Shown: in pieces, positions 21,701-27,385 of the stretch
Position numbering within the stretch: the stretch's first letter is position 1
Layout of the letters: each line of letters opens with the position of its first letter
Assembly: GCA_017164015.1 (NCBI GenBank)
Contig: CP071065.1
Coordinates: 4,627,918 to 4,691,917, forward strand
Reading direction: 5' to 3'
DNA length: 64,000 nucleotides
From: Nostoc sp. UHCC 0702
GTDB taxonomy: Bacteria > Cyanobacteriota > Cyanobacteriia > Cyanobacteriales > Nostocaceae
Position numbers and translations under genes: made by a program
The notes under the pieces: generated by a model
Seen by the model: only the letters and a program-made list of their open reading frames with translations
Told to the model about the DNA's origin: nothing
The model's database searches: none

Positions 21701-24566
21701 TGTCACCGCAGGTATCGACATCACCAAGGGTGAAGCCTTCTGGACAATTACCACCATTGACCCAGAAACCGGAGAAATCCCAGAAGATGCTTTAGCAGGT
21801 TTCCTACCCCCCAACAATGAAGATGGTGTCGGCGATGGCTTTGTCAACTACAGCATCCGCACCCGTCGAGATGTGCAAACCGGAGCAGTCATTGATGCTG
21901 AGGCGCGAATTGTCTTTGACACCGAAGAACCAATCGACACACCGCCCATCTTCAACACCATCGATACAGGCGCACCCATCAGTACAGTTAATGTATTACC
22001 AGCGACATCACAAACCGCAGAATTCCTAGTAAATTGGTCAGGTAGCGATGACAGCAACGGTTCAGCCTTAGCCAATTACACCATCTACGTCTCCGACAAC
22101 GGTAGCACCTTCACCCCCTGGTTAGAAAATACCACCCTCACCGAAGCCACCTACATCGGCGAATCGGGTCATACTTACGCCTTTTACAGTGTCGCCCGTG
22201 ACAACGCAGGCAATAGTCAAGCCGTTCCTAGCACTGCTCAAGCCACTATCCAAGTTATTGGCGGTGTCGTAAATATTACCCCTGTCCTGGCGCTGAATCA
22301 AGGTTTAACTCTCAATGAACAAGCTACAGGTGCGATCGCTAATACTCAACTGCAAGTCACAGATGTTGACAATAGCGCCACCCAAGTTACTTACACCTTA
22401 ACGGACATACCAGATAACGGCACACTTTTACGCAACAATTTAGCGTTAGCAATTAACGATACCTTCACTCAAGCAGACATCGACAGTAATCTGCTAACTT
22501 ATACCCACAATGGCAGTGAAACCACTAGCGACAGTTTCAGTTTTACCGTTGCCGATGGTGCAGGAGGTGCGATCGCTAATACCAATTTCAACATTACCGT
22601 TAATCCGGTCAATGATACACCGATTCTGGGAAGTGCGATCGCTGACCAAACAGCTACAGAAGACACCGCCTTTAGCTTCCAAATTCCTACTAATACCTTC
22701 ACTGATGTCGATACAGGCGATACCCTTACTTACACTGCTACTTTAGACAACGGTGATGCATTACCAACTTGGCTGACCTTTGATGCTGCAACTCGTACAT
22801 TTAGTGGTATTCCTGCTAATGCCGATATAACCACACTTAACATCAAAGTGACTGCAACTGATAATTCAGGGGCAAGCGTCAATGATATCTTTACTTTGAC
22901 AGTCGCCAATATTAATAATGTACCGACTTTAAGTAATGCGATCGCCGACCAAACCGCCACACAAGATAGTACCTTCAGCTTCACCATCCCAGAAAATACG
23001 TTTAGTGATAGTGATGTAGGCGACAGCCTGACCTACTCAGCAACATTAGAAAACGGTGACGCATTACCAACTTGGCTAACCTTTGATGCTGCAACCCGCA
23101 CCTTCAGCGGTACTCCTGCTAATGCCGATGTCGCCGCACTTAACATCAAAGTGACTGCAACTGATAACTCTGGGGCTGGTGTCGATGATATCTTCACTAT
23201 CACAGTGACTAATACTAATGATGCACCAACTTTAGTTGAAGCGATCGCTGACCAAACAGCCACAGAAGACAGTACCTTCAGCTTCACCATCCCAGAAAAT
23301 ACTTTCAGTGATAGTGACGCAGGCGATACCCTGACTTACACCGCAACAAATGAAAACGGTGATGCTTTACCAAGTTGGTTAACTTTTGATGCTGCAACCC
23401 GCACCTTCAGCGGTACTCCTGCTAATGCCGATGTCGCCGCACTTAACATCAAAGTGACTGCAACTGATAACTCTGGGGCTGGTGTCGATGATATCTTCAC
23501 TATCACAGTGACTAATACTAATGATGCACCAACTTTAGTTCAGACCATTGCCGACCAAACAGTCATACAAAACACGGTCTTCAGCTTCACTATTGCCGCC
23601 AATACCTTCAGTGATGTCGATGCAGGTGACATTCTCACCTATTCTGCTACCTTAGAAAACGGTGAGGCATTACCTAGCTGGCTCACTTTTGATGCTGCAA
23701 CTCGTACTTTCAGCGGCACACCTAACAGCGATAATGTAGGTATCTTCAATATCTTAGTTGTAGCCAGCGATATTCAAGGAGCAACAGAGCAAGATATTTT
23801 TGCCCTCACAGTCACTAATGTAATCAACGGCACCGAGGCTAATGAGACTCTCACTGGTACTGCTGGTAATGATATCCTTGACGGTGGTGCAGGAAGCGAT
23901 CGCTTAATCGGTGGTACAGGCAACGATACTTACATTGTTGATACTATCCGCGATGTCGTCATTGAAAATGCAGATGCTGGTGAAGACACTGTACAGTCTG
24001 CTGTTAATTACACACTCACTGCCAATGTGGAATATTTAATCCTCACTGGAACAGCCAATACCACTGGAACTGGCAACGATTTAGACAATAGTATTACTGG
24101 TAATAGCGGTGACAATCTCCTCAAAGGGCTTGGTGGTAATGATACACTTACAGGCAATGCTGGTGATGATACGTTAATTGGCGGCGCAGGTAATGATATT
24201 CTGACTGGAGGAGAGGGAGGCGATCGCTTTTTATTCGGCAGTGGTGCCACTTTTACTAATAGCAGCTTCGGTGTAGATACTCTTACAGATTTTGTCAAAG
24301 GAATAGACAAGATTGCTTTAAGTAAAACTTCTTTCAATGCTTTAAGCAGTACTTTCAATGCTGGGGAATTTTCCACCATCAATACAGAGATTGGTAATGA
24401 AGCAACTTTTGCTGGTGCCAGCAGTGGCAAAATTGTTTACAACTTGGCTACAGGCAATTTGCTATACAATCCCAATGGTACAACTACTGGTTTGGACAAC
24501 GGGGGATTATTTGCCACGCTGACTGAAATACCAAATCTCGACACTAATGATATCATGTCCGTTTAA
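6717..24566 (+). CDS. Giant multi-domain surface/secreted protein: propeller, beta-helix, PA14, 23 CARDB, PPC, internal Rhs cage, cadherin-like repeats, RTX (5,949 aa)
   Basis: The frame opens at a TTG (6615), but the ATG at 6717 (MHTVNNENWQVLATVPF) is more credible. Approximate residues: 1-400 propeller-like; 400-560 right-handed beta-helix beginning like CSLREA regions (GSLRWAIEQTN); 577-725 PA14 lectin-like (GLLGQYY, FYTASDDGSRLYIDG); 730-3538 twenty-three CARDB/APHP repeats of about 122 residues (DLVVS..APxxxxxGxxxxVSWTVTNQG); 3543-3650 PPC; 3652-3742 IPT/TIG-like; 4025-4722 Rhs/YD repeats ending in the core motif GRFTATDPIGLQGGDTNLYN; 4725-4892 glycine/hydrophobic-rich segment; 4895-5180 beta domains; 5185-5298 cadherin/CSPG-like; 5298-5702 four dystroglycan-type cadherin repeats; 5705-5840 calcium-binding RTX nonapeptides (GGAGNDxLxG). 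There is no Sec signal, so type I secretion through the C-terminus is expected. No transporter genes are in the window. Likely adhesin or toxin-delivery protein (inference). The last codons and TAA come from a MITE-like element. Confidence 0.93.
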   Translation: MHTVNNENWQVLATVPFTYGVSAGGGLATDGVYIYAADFSADSDDDYIDLDRDLIDDPEERLDQLGITNGSVRFGRYNPDTDNWEGLPTLNLEGVTGDAFSGGNLVNPIFVVGNQLYYYQFRSGPNIRALYSYDLTSGVNGTWGLVWEKTSEDNSLIDANAGIVGIDVNGEPVILHHTGGGEYSFARTDDVANGGTHTQLTPTWNFTSAHFPRGGDWEYDQTSDRLYHLSGNQLVMWSHNDTNYADGSFLTSTPDGTNALAQETTVINSLEDALGWNTATLQENPGTSLWGNSVTIANNALYLVRGETSADGWPFNEGRGIINNGNFARILPNGWLETLPNTPFNIGKGSSAVYLNGYLYLSQGDTLTANDNSGNVSPLNEEGIRSPGKGFARFAIAANPDIGTTYTVTNTDDIGEGSLRWAIEQTNSNPGTDTILFNIPGIGIQTINLLSQLPEITEAVFLDATSQPNYQGSPVIALDGSQAGTDAVGLNITAGNSTVRGLAIYSFSGWGIRLTNGGNNTIQGNIIGAEGLENGAGAIDVTSADNLIGGATASERNAIALLPLSATLEELPTLGVPQTGLLGQYYLINSYIDTYPDFNNLAPTYIQVDRLVNFEGDDFAGIPGLAETFGVVWTGKINIAEAGDITFYTASDDGSRLYIDGELVVNNDGIHDVTEQSGVINLTAGEHDLRLEFFENYGGQVVTLSYTPLGGSKQVIPTEVLTPATLTAPAEDLEISGITSPNLIRIGETITTNWTVINQGSTSTQGLWSDQVYLSDDTIIDATDTRLALFTAGTTPLEANSSYTQTQDVFIPTNVGLGDKYLIFATNPNQPESDRTNNAYAVPVVVIGNSDLVVSGITAPEIATLNEEISVSWTVENQGTVITNANWYDAIFFSEDQFLDGNDIFITDVWAGDYTPLESGGSYTVTQNLTVPSNFATSSRYILIVTDFYNQQSETEENNVFAQAITLTPDVDLVVSNITAPTSAVLGEEITVYSTVYNQGTDSALADWYDALYFSEDEFLDANDIYITESWIGEVTPLEAGSSYITTWNLTVPSNFATGSGYIFIVTDFYNQQSETDEANVFAQAITINSAPDLVVTDATAPASVTVRETVSVSWTVTNLGAVATSNNWYDSIYISSDATLDSQDIFIEYIGPQTLLADGESYTIERDITVSQGYGYGYENIDYGLANGSGYLLFVADGADYQSEADESNNVRAVEIEFNAPDLVVTDANAPVSAGLGETVSVSWTVTNQGTVAASSEWSDFVLISDDEFFDDSDITVSSRWAGENTPLAVGSSYIFNQNIFLPNNTAIGDRYLLFLTDGNQQQSETDGSNNIRAVPIQLTAPNLVVSATAPTSAILGETISVSWTVSNQGAISANADWYDRVYISDDQILNSGDINITAVWTASNTPLGAGASYVINQNIFLPQTKVGDRYLLFVTDDYNYQGETNETDNVIATPISLSAPDLVVSAATAPETGVVNGIVNVSWTVTNQGDFTALTDWYDSVYLSTNDIFGDSDDRLLNSQSITTQTPLAAGSNYTINSSINLPNVVAGNYNLLFRTDRTSQQGETDENNNVKAVPITLKAPDLVVSDFTAPTNGIAGGSITVGWQVTNQGEVEAPTDWYDTIYLSTDNSLGVGDISIIWQSISTQTPLAAGSSYSLSQNITLPNRPAGDYYLLLATDSTNAQGETNEGNNVRAIPITIGVPDLTISAATAPESGVLGGTIDVSWTVANQGAVTAPTDWTDRIYISTDATWDSSDTLITSEFITSQTPLAVGSNYTINRSITLPNQAPVGSGYLLFRTDATSAQAESNETNNVVAIPFTVNAPNLVVTNGTAPQSVSIGATINVGWTVANVGSVGANADWYDTIFISNDAILDSSDQYLAYRWAGSSTPLAAGASYTVSQNITLPNTGTGDRYLLVVADRGYYSFFGSNLDNNLQGETSETDNVYAIPINISAADLIVESATAPSAVVLGDSVALSWTVKNQGTGDAPRDWYDYVYISSNQTLDGSDTLVTSELISTQTPLAADTSYTINKNVTLPSTATGDRYLLFVTDRDNNQGETNENNNVRAVAINFSAPNLVVSEATAPTEASLGSSIAVSWTVNNQSTTPASADWSDYIYVSSDTSLDSSDTFVTSEAITSQTPLASGGSYSINRNVTLPSTGTGNRYLLFVADGGKNQGETDENDNVRAVAITLGLPDLTVTEATAPTSASQGGAIAVSWTVANQGTIEAATDWVDRVYLSNDSTLDVGLDSLLSSESITTQTPLAAGNSYTINRNLTLPNTGTGVRYLLFVADSSQNQSETNETNNVKAVEIEITNPDVAISAAISPVSAALGETVEVSWTVTNQSSSAAPADWSDYIYISLDQILDASDTFVTSRSAAANTPLAAGASYSVTQNISIPNTTIGDRYLLFVADANNQQSETDETNNVQAVAINLTAADLVVSATTAPVSADLGDTIALSWTVTNQGNGTAFSDWSDYVYISDDQILDATDTVVVNRDAAADSPLAAGASYSVTQNINLPNTKTGDRFLLFVTDNANNQIETSDTNNVQAVPITLKAPDLVVSNITAPVEAISGQQIEIVWTVTNQGVTDATGSWTDNVYLSNDGTIGSDRYINSFTFTGTIAAGASIERRQFITVPIELSGNYRVVISNDANNQVLEGTGNEANNISIDDDFTQIRLSPFPNLQVSSVTSPPTAFSSQETVVQWTVINNGTGATSAPFWYDNVWLSLDTTFDSSDIYLGQATNVSYLNVGESYTNSLTVKLPRGIDSNYYFLVKTDANNNVYEFESEGDNFGFGGPTDVDLTPPPDFQVTAVNAPAQGFSGQPLTLTWIVTNEGTGRNLETSWSDEVFMSTDDVIDGSDRSLGRFNRSGTINLGTGYNVSQTVTLPIGVSGDFFFFVRTDAGNQVYENVFESNNTGYDTTATKINLTPPPDLEVEFVDAPATASASRPLTINYRVTNFGATATPNSSWTDAFYLSTDTQLDTSTDLKLGERSRFGTLDIGVSYDNSATFTLPNGLSGTYYAFVVTDSGNNVFELDKDNNVVFDSTPVNISSSPADLVISATAPTTAEAGKAIRVEWTVTNQGVGDTAVTSWTDRIVASSDGVLGNADDVVLANFDRSGLLNPGGSYSRQELVTIPFNLVGNYNLFVATDVNNRVYEATNEGNNSTVQSLSITRQTPDLQVTGLSIPTTVLSGQALTVDWTVKNFGTGKTNADYWYDDVYLSTDAVISSNDRLLGRVYHSGALESSAEYSVSRSFNLPIDLQGEFYTIVRTDSSDRVLETPLDNNNDLTSSDTTTISLSPVPDLVVASVDAASAGISGQLLNITWTVSNAGEAGTGTRSWYDAFYLSRDQFFDRSSDTYIGYKTRTEDLAAGASYTDTTSFRIPQGFSGPFYVFAVADSGNNINELSGEQNNIGYDANSTEISLPQPSDLVIGTITIPANAVPGQNATISYTVTNQGTNAALGSWFDTIYISADNQWDVGDALFGRVQHNGDVAIGGSYSETLTAALPGVLPGDYYAIVRSDIRNQIPESNESNNLSASLDQFNADAERLDLGTADTGSLGQGQAVYYKVDVAAGETLRVKFDSASTTAANELYIRYGDMPSRGNFDFGFSDVLAADQDILVPATRSGTYYILAYGASVGGTPANYTIEADVLDFEILDIGTKRGSNLGQTTITISGSKFSTDDVISLVTGDGTGRTASRVWWKNSTELWATFDLQGLTTGLYDVKVENGTQTATLDDAFTVTNGAIGNLIVSVDAPSALRPGQGGIVTVNYANTGDTDIVAPLLTLVAENANLRLPEQTESIGSSLQFLGIDSEGPAGIIAPGATGSFSLLFNPTVNAGSVTFSVSQASQDQTIDWSSLKNQARLNNISNDAWDAIWQNFITSVGNEAGTYQEILADNANHLSLLGEYTNDAIRLLGFELQQVSNSLIGSNQGDSIDERFSTGTFGRGGVNDWDIKVTPVSNGDVTLFFSNSPRLFTKQNDGSYQGVTADNATLTQEGGIYRLQEADGSLIAFRLDGKFDYIEDTNQNRITANYTDGKLTRLVHSDGNYLEFSYNAQGLVSQTTDQDNWTITYEYDTRGEYLLSITTPEGATSYTYETNSTSGSQHAIKSVRFSDNTGLFYEYDSQGRLIKQSLDGNAEPINYSYDSSGGVTITDASGAVSKLLYNDRGTLGRIEDPLKRINQYQYDSNGNLTKVVAADNTVSTFTYDNQGNIISSINALGQQIKYTYETNFNQLASVQDQRGNSLNYSYDNQGNLQQITYADGSKETFSYDATGNVTVAVNRRNQNISYTYNYEGLLTRKDFADGTSATYTYDSRENLLTATDSDSSVTYTYDSLDRVTKVSYGADRFLEFTYDSAGRRSRMVDQDGFTTNYNYDTLGKLKSLTDGTGANIITYTYDNVGRLSREDNGNGTYTTYSYDLAGQLLSLVNYESDGTVNSRFDYTYDNAGRRTSMTTLEGTTTYGYDSIGQLTLVNLPNGRIIEYQYDAAGNRIKVKDSGVETAYSTNNLNQYTSVGAATYNYDTDGNLINKTQGDNTWSYSYDSENRLIGAVTPEGTWSYEYDALGNRIASILNGQRTEYLLDPTGLGDVVGEYGDNGNIIARYTHGLGLVSRIDGTNAASYYDADAIGSIVGLTGANGDYLNQYSYLPFGESLSTVEAVSNPFEYVGQWGVMREGNSIDFMRARFYDSNLGRFTATDPIGLQGGDTNLYNYASNNPTLKIDPEGTTPLILAGIAIGAVANIALYTIEKLYTKDKLTLGGIVGSAVSGAIQGGVVAATGGGGLIFEAGLGAASSGIGYLVERAIDNPGELFNNPGELLKQTALGAIPVPPIPIPGLRLAAEPSKWGAGRPGFKNTFLGRNKHGAYIVDDFTKSGLEGLFINNYIYDPSYDYLVEKAHTQIIRPSDPNDILGPAGFGEEKWITASSTLRYTIRFENQASATAPAQQVVITQQLDPDLDFRTYRVGDFGWGDLFFDVPDNRAFYNDRLDLTATKGYYVDVTAGIDITKGEAFWTITTIDPETGEIPEDALAGFLPPNNEDGVGDGFVNYSIRTRRDVQTGAVIDAEARIVFDTEEPIDTPPIFNTIDTGAPISTVNVLPATSQTAEFLVNWSGSDDSNGSALANYTIYVSDNGSTFTPWLENTTLTEATYIGESGHTYAFYSVARDNAGNSQAVPSTAQATIQVIGGVVNITPVLALNQGLTLNEQATGAIANTQLQVTDVDNSATQVTYTLTDIPDNGTLLRNNLALAINDTFTQADIDSNLLTYTHNGSETTSDSFSFTVADGAGGAIANTNFNITVNPVNDTPILGSAIADQTATEDTAFSFQIPTNTFTDVDTGDTLTYTATLDNGDALPTWLTFDAATRTFSGIPANADITTLNIKVTATDNSGASVNDIFTLTVANINNVPTLSNAIADQTATQDSTFSFTIPENTFSDSDVGDSLTYSATLENGDALPTWLTFDAATRTFSGTPANADVAALNIKVTATDNSGAGVDDIFTITVTNTNDAPTLVEAIADQTATEDSTFSFTIPENTFSDSDAGDTLTYTATNENGDALPSWLTFDAATRTFSGTPANADVAALNIKVTATDNSGAGVDDIFTITVTNTNDAPTLVQTIADQTVIQNTVFSFTIAANTFSDVDAGDILTYSATLENGEALPSWLTFDAATRTFSGTPNSDNVGIFNILVVASDIQGATEQDIFALTVTNVINGTEANETLTGTAGNDILDGGAGSDRLIGGTGNDTYIVDTIRDVVIENADAGEDTVQSAVNYTLTANVEYLILTGTANTTGTGNDLDNSITGNSGDNLLKGLGGNDTLTGNAGDDTLIGGAGNDILTGGEGGDRFLFGSGATFTNSSFGVDTLTDFVKGIDKIALSKTSFNALSSTFNAGEFSTINTEIGNEATFAGASSGKIVYNLATGNLLYNPNGTTTGLDNGGLFATLTEIPNLDTNDIMSV
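23082..23540 (+). repeat. Recently duplicated cadherin-like repeat within the giant gene
   Basis: Bases 23082-23237 and 23385-23540 appear identical (156 bases), offset by 303 bases or 101 codons, exactly one cadherin-like repeat. The neighbouring repeats are much more diverged at DNA level, so this is a recent unit duplication or gene conversion. Confidence 0.85.
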
Positions 24567-24698
24567 ACACTTATGATATCTGTGGAGGTCGGTAATTGGT
24601 AATTGGTAATTGGTAATTGGTTTTGAGTATTACCTATTACCCATTACCTATTACCAAGCAAACCGACTAGATCGTAAGTAATTAGCCGAACTTGATAT
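24550..24698. mobile_element. MITE-like inverted-repeat element, copy 2 (149 bp)
   Basis: Starts ATATCATGTCCGTTTAAACA and ends with the reverse complement of ATATCAAGTTCGGCTAATTA. The middle is tandem ATTGGTA and TACCTAT-like heptamers. It is copy 1 in inverted orientation with fewer internal repeats. The left end encodes the last residues and the TAA stop of the giant protein. It separates that gene from the PEP-CTERM-like gene at 24764. Confidence 0.88.
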
Positions 24699-24763
24699 GA
24701 TTTCGTAATTTCAGCTTGATAACGTAGATTTCACCGGAATATTTGCTACAAGGAGGATAATTC

Positions 24764-25486
24764 ATGTTTAAATTTCTGACTCTTGCTGTTGTTAGTGTTG
24801 TTGGTTTGACAGTAGCCCCAGCAACTGTTAGCGCTGCTGTACTCAATGGTGACTTTGAGACAGGCGATTTTAGCAACTGGATAACTACAGGACAAACGAC
24901 TGTTGAAGATTTTAACTTTGGTGTTACCCCTGCTGATGGTGGTTATCAAGCTGTTCTAGAAACTCTTCAGGATCAAACAACTGTTAGTGGTTCTGAAATA
25001 GAAAGTTTCTTGGGATTATCAACAGGAAGCTTAACAGCAGGTGGAGTCATTGAAGGTTCTGCAATTAAACAAACAATTGTTGCTTCTTCGGGAGATGTTT
25101 TGAGTTTCTCATGGAATTTTTTAACTGATCAAACTCCGCCAGACTCGACTTTTAACGATTTTGCCTTTTTTAGTCTCAGCAATACGGTTAGTTCTTTGGC
25201 AGATACGTTTACGCCTACAACTATTTCTTTTTCTCGTTTGTTTCAAGAAACAGGATATCAAGCTTATTCTTATACGATTCCTGTGGCTGGAACATATACC
25301 CTCGGATTTGGTGTTGTTGATGTCGGCGATACTGCTGTGAATTCTGCTTTGTTGATTGATAATGTTAATGTCAAACTTCAAGCTGTTCCTGAATCGATGA
25401 ATTGCACAGGAATAGCAGCGGCTATGGCTTTTGGTGTTTGGTTGCAAACAAATTTGAGAAAACGTTCTTACAAGAGGCAGAATTAG
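24764..25486 (+). CDS. Exported protein with PEP-CTERM-like sorting tail (240 aa)
   Basis: A strong AAGGAGG ribosome binding site (24750-24756) precedes the ATG. Residues 1-24 form a clear signal peptide (FLTLAVVSVVGLTVAPATVSAA). The body begins LNGDFETGDFSNWITTGQ, the common start of cyanobacterial PEP-CTERM proteins with a jelly-roll/carbohydrate-binding-like fold. The tail VPESMNCTGIAAAMAFGVWL followed by RKR and KR has the three-part layout of a PEP-CTERM signal, with PES in place of PEP and an unusual cysteine. Such proteins are thought to be processed by an exosortase and displayed or released at the cell surface. It lies just after the giant gene but behind a MITE, so co-transcription is doubtful. 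Confidence 0.85.
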   Translation: MFKFLTLAVVSVVGLTVAPATVSAAVLNGDFETGDFSNWITTGQTTVEDFNFGVTPADGGYQAVLETLQDQTTVSGSEIESFLGLSTGSLTAGGVIEGSAIKQTIVASSGDVLSFSWNFLTDQTPPDSTFNDFAFFSLSNTVSSLADTFTPTTISFSRLFQETGYQAYSYTIPVAGTYTLGFGVVDVGDTAVNSALLIDNVNVKLQAVPESMNCTGIAAAMAFGVWLQTNLRKRSYKRQN

Positions 25487-25969
25487 TACTCAACACTTTT
25501 CACAATATCACCTGTTAATACCATTTTGGATTTTGGATTTGAGATTTTGGATTGGGAATTGCCTACTGTATTTAGGTTCTGTAAATCCATCTGTCGCAAT
25601 CATTTTTTAACGTGAGTTCGACGGATTTTAGAAACCCCGCTTCCATTCCTCTACCCCACAGGGAGAGAGGCTTTGAAAACCTGATTTTTTCGTTGAAAAA
25701 TAAGAATATTTCTGCCCCTCTCCGATGCGGAGAGGGGTTGGGGAGAGGTTCATCGAACTCACGTTTTTTTTAATTGGTATAAGGTCGTTGACCAATGACC
25801 GATGACAGTCGTCAGTCATCAGTCAACACAATAGGAGTGCAAGATTTACTCCCTTCCGGCTGTAAGATTACCGATGCAATTTTTTCTCCCCTGCTCCTCT
25901 GCTCCTCTGCTCAAGAGCTGTCTAAACGGTAATCTTCAGGTGGGAAAGGAGTAAGAACGCCTCAAAAAT
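25487..25969. other. Intergenic region with dispersed repeat and strong hairpin
   Basis: No gene seen. It holds GGATTTTGGATT-type repeats. A hairpin with 10-base arms CCCCTCTCCG (25715-25724) and CGGAGAGGGG (25728-25737) is followed by GTTGGGGAGAGG; the same block recurs at 31083-31115. TCAGTCATCAGTCA-type heptamers and a CTGCTCCT array follow to about 25920. The hairpin could terminate either of the convergent flanking genes. Confidence 0.6.
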
Positions 25970-27103
25970 TCACAAAGCATCATCACTAGGCCGTTCTGTA
26001 TCAGTTTGAGTTTCTGCCATCCAATTATCACCTGAACTGGGAGGGTCAGAAACTATCACTAACTCAGTCTCTTTTGTATGGTTATGTCCCCATTCATCCA
26101 TAACATCTTTAATCAACACTTCTTGTAGCCAAATCTTGGCAACAACAGTTAGCGGAAGCGCTAGAAATAATCCTAAAAAGCCAAAGAAAGTCACGAAAAA
26201 CAGCTGAGAAATTAAGGTTATGGCTGGTAGCAACGAGACTTGATGCGCCATGACAATAGGCGTGATGAAATTACTTTCAGTTTGTTGAATAATCACGTAG
26301 AGAATCAACACAGCAACTACTTTCCAGGGAGCATCCAATAGAGCGATCGCCATTGCCGGCACTACACTCAAAGTTGGGCCTAAGTTGGGAATTAAGTTTA
26401 AAAATCCTGCCAAAACTCCTAAAGCCAGTGCAGCCTTGACACGCAAAAGAGATAAGCCAACAACACTCATCAGCCCCACTACACCCATCGCAATGAGAGC
26501 GCCTGTTACCCACCCCTCCAATGAAACTTCGCATTTATCTAAAATCCCATCTACCCGTCGCCGATAAAATGAGGGGAAAATCCGCACAAATACTTTACGG
26601 TAAGCTTGGGGGTCAGCTAAGAGCATCCCTGTTAAAACTAGCACCAGCAGAATCTTGACGACAACTTCCAAAGAGCCAGAAACTAAAGCAAAAGAACTTC
26701 CCAATACCCGATTGACAAATGGCTGTGCTTGCTGTATGAAGCTATTGATATCGGGAATGTAAGGAACTAACTGACTAGGGATGCGGGTTCTCAGTTCGTC
26801 AAGCCAACTATTGAAACGCTGAAACCCTTGGGGAACTCGATAGGTTAGTTCGTTAAACTGTTGTATAAAAGGTGGGACAATCAGCCAGAAAAAACCAACG
26901 ATCAATGTAAAAAAGATAACTACCGACAAAATGACAGCTAATCCACGCTTCATACCTGAGCGTTGAAAGCGTTTTGCTAGCCTATTTAAGGTAGTGGCTA
27001 ACACAACTGCGGCAAACATCAGCAAAAGCACTTCCCGAATTTGCCACAAGATGTATAAAGAGAGAACTATGGCGATTAAGCCGATCCATTGACCAAGGTT
27101 CAC
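25970..27103 (-). CDS. AI-2E family (UPF0118/PerM-type) transporter (377 aa)
   Basis: An integral membrane protein beginning at a GTG (MNLGQWIGLIAIVLSLYILW). About eight hydrophobic segments follow the arrangement of the AI-2E exporter family: three near the N-terminus, a long soluble loop (about residues 80-145), then a five-segment C-terminal half. The C-terminal half contains the family-typical GFLNLIPNLGPTLSVVPAMA block and QQTESNFITPIVMAHQVSLLP. The tail is hydrophilic and acidic. Family members move small molecules or ions across the cytoplasmic membrane; the substrate here is unknown and AI-2 export should not be assumed in a cyanobacterium. No operon partner is evident. Confidence 0.92.
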   Translation of the reverse strand: MNLGQWIGLIAIVLSLYILWQIREVLLLMFAAVVLATTLNRLAKRFQRSGMKRGLAVILSVVIFFTLIVGFFWLIVPPFIQQFNELTYRVPQGFQRFNSWLDELRTRIPSQLVPYIPDINSFIQQAQPFVNRVLGSSFALVSGSLEVVVKILLVLVLTGMLLADPQAYRKVFVRIFPSFYRRRVDGILDKCEVSLEGWVTGALIAMGVVGLMSVVGLSLLRVKAALALGVLAGFLNLIPNLGPTLSVVPAMAIALLDAPWKVVAVLILYVIIQQTESNFITPIVMAHQVSLLPAITLISQLFFVTFFGFLGLFLALPLTVVAKIWLQEVLIKDVMDEWGHNHTKETELVIVSDPPSSGDNWMAETQTDTERPSDDAL

Positions 27104-27193
27104 AGGCTGACTCCCAGCGGATGGTGAGATGCAATTTGTGTTTGATGCAGCTAGGTTAGCTGATTTTAGTAACTTCCGACCAAATAATTTGAG

Positions 27194-27385
27194 TTAATTT
27201 TGTTTTTGACTTTGGAATCGCCACAGTAAAGCGATCGCCATAATCACGTTCGGCATCAAAATTATAATTAAGGCATTAGTTGCTGTTGCCGGAATCAACA
27301 AACTCGGCCCTATGTACTTAATCAATAGGGACAGCACAGCCGAAAGTACAAGCAATTTCAGAACAAATCCTAGCTGATTTTCCAT
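27194..27385 (-). CDS. Small two-helix membrane protein (63 aa)
   Basis: Reading from ATG 27385 (MENQLGFVLKLLVLSAVLSL); the frame extends four codons further to a TTG. Two hydrophobic segments (residues about 5-25 and 35-55, ending ALLWRF) are separated by a short polar turn with GPSLLIPATATN, and the end is polar and basic (QSQKQN). I recall similar short proteins in many cyanobacteria but no known function. It lies 90 bases upstream of the AI-2E family gene on the same strand and may be transcribed with it. Confidence 0.75.
   Translation of the reverse strand: MENQLGFVLKLLVLSAVLSLLIKYIGPSLLIPATATNALIIILMPNVIMAIALLWRFQSQKQN

Noticed and set aside
22494..22746. Minus-strand frames over the cadherin-like repeats
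   Set aside because: Periodic openings opposite a repetitive coding region; no start signals.
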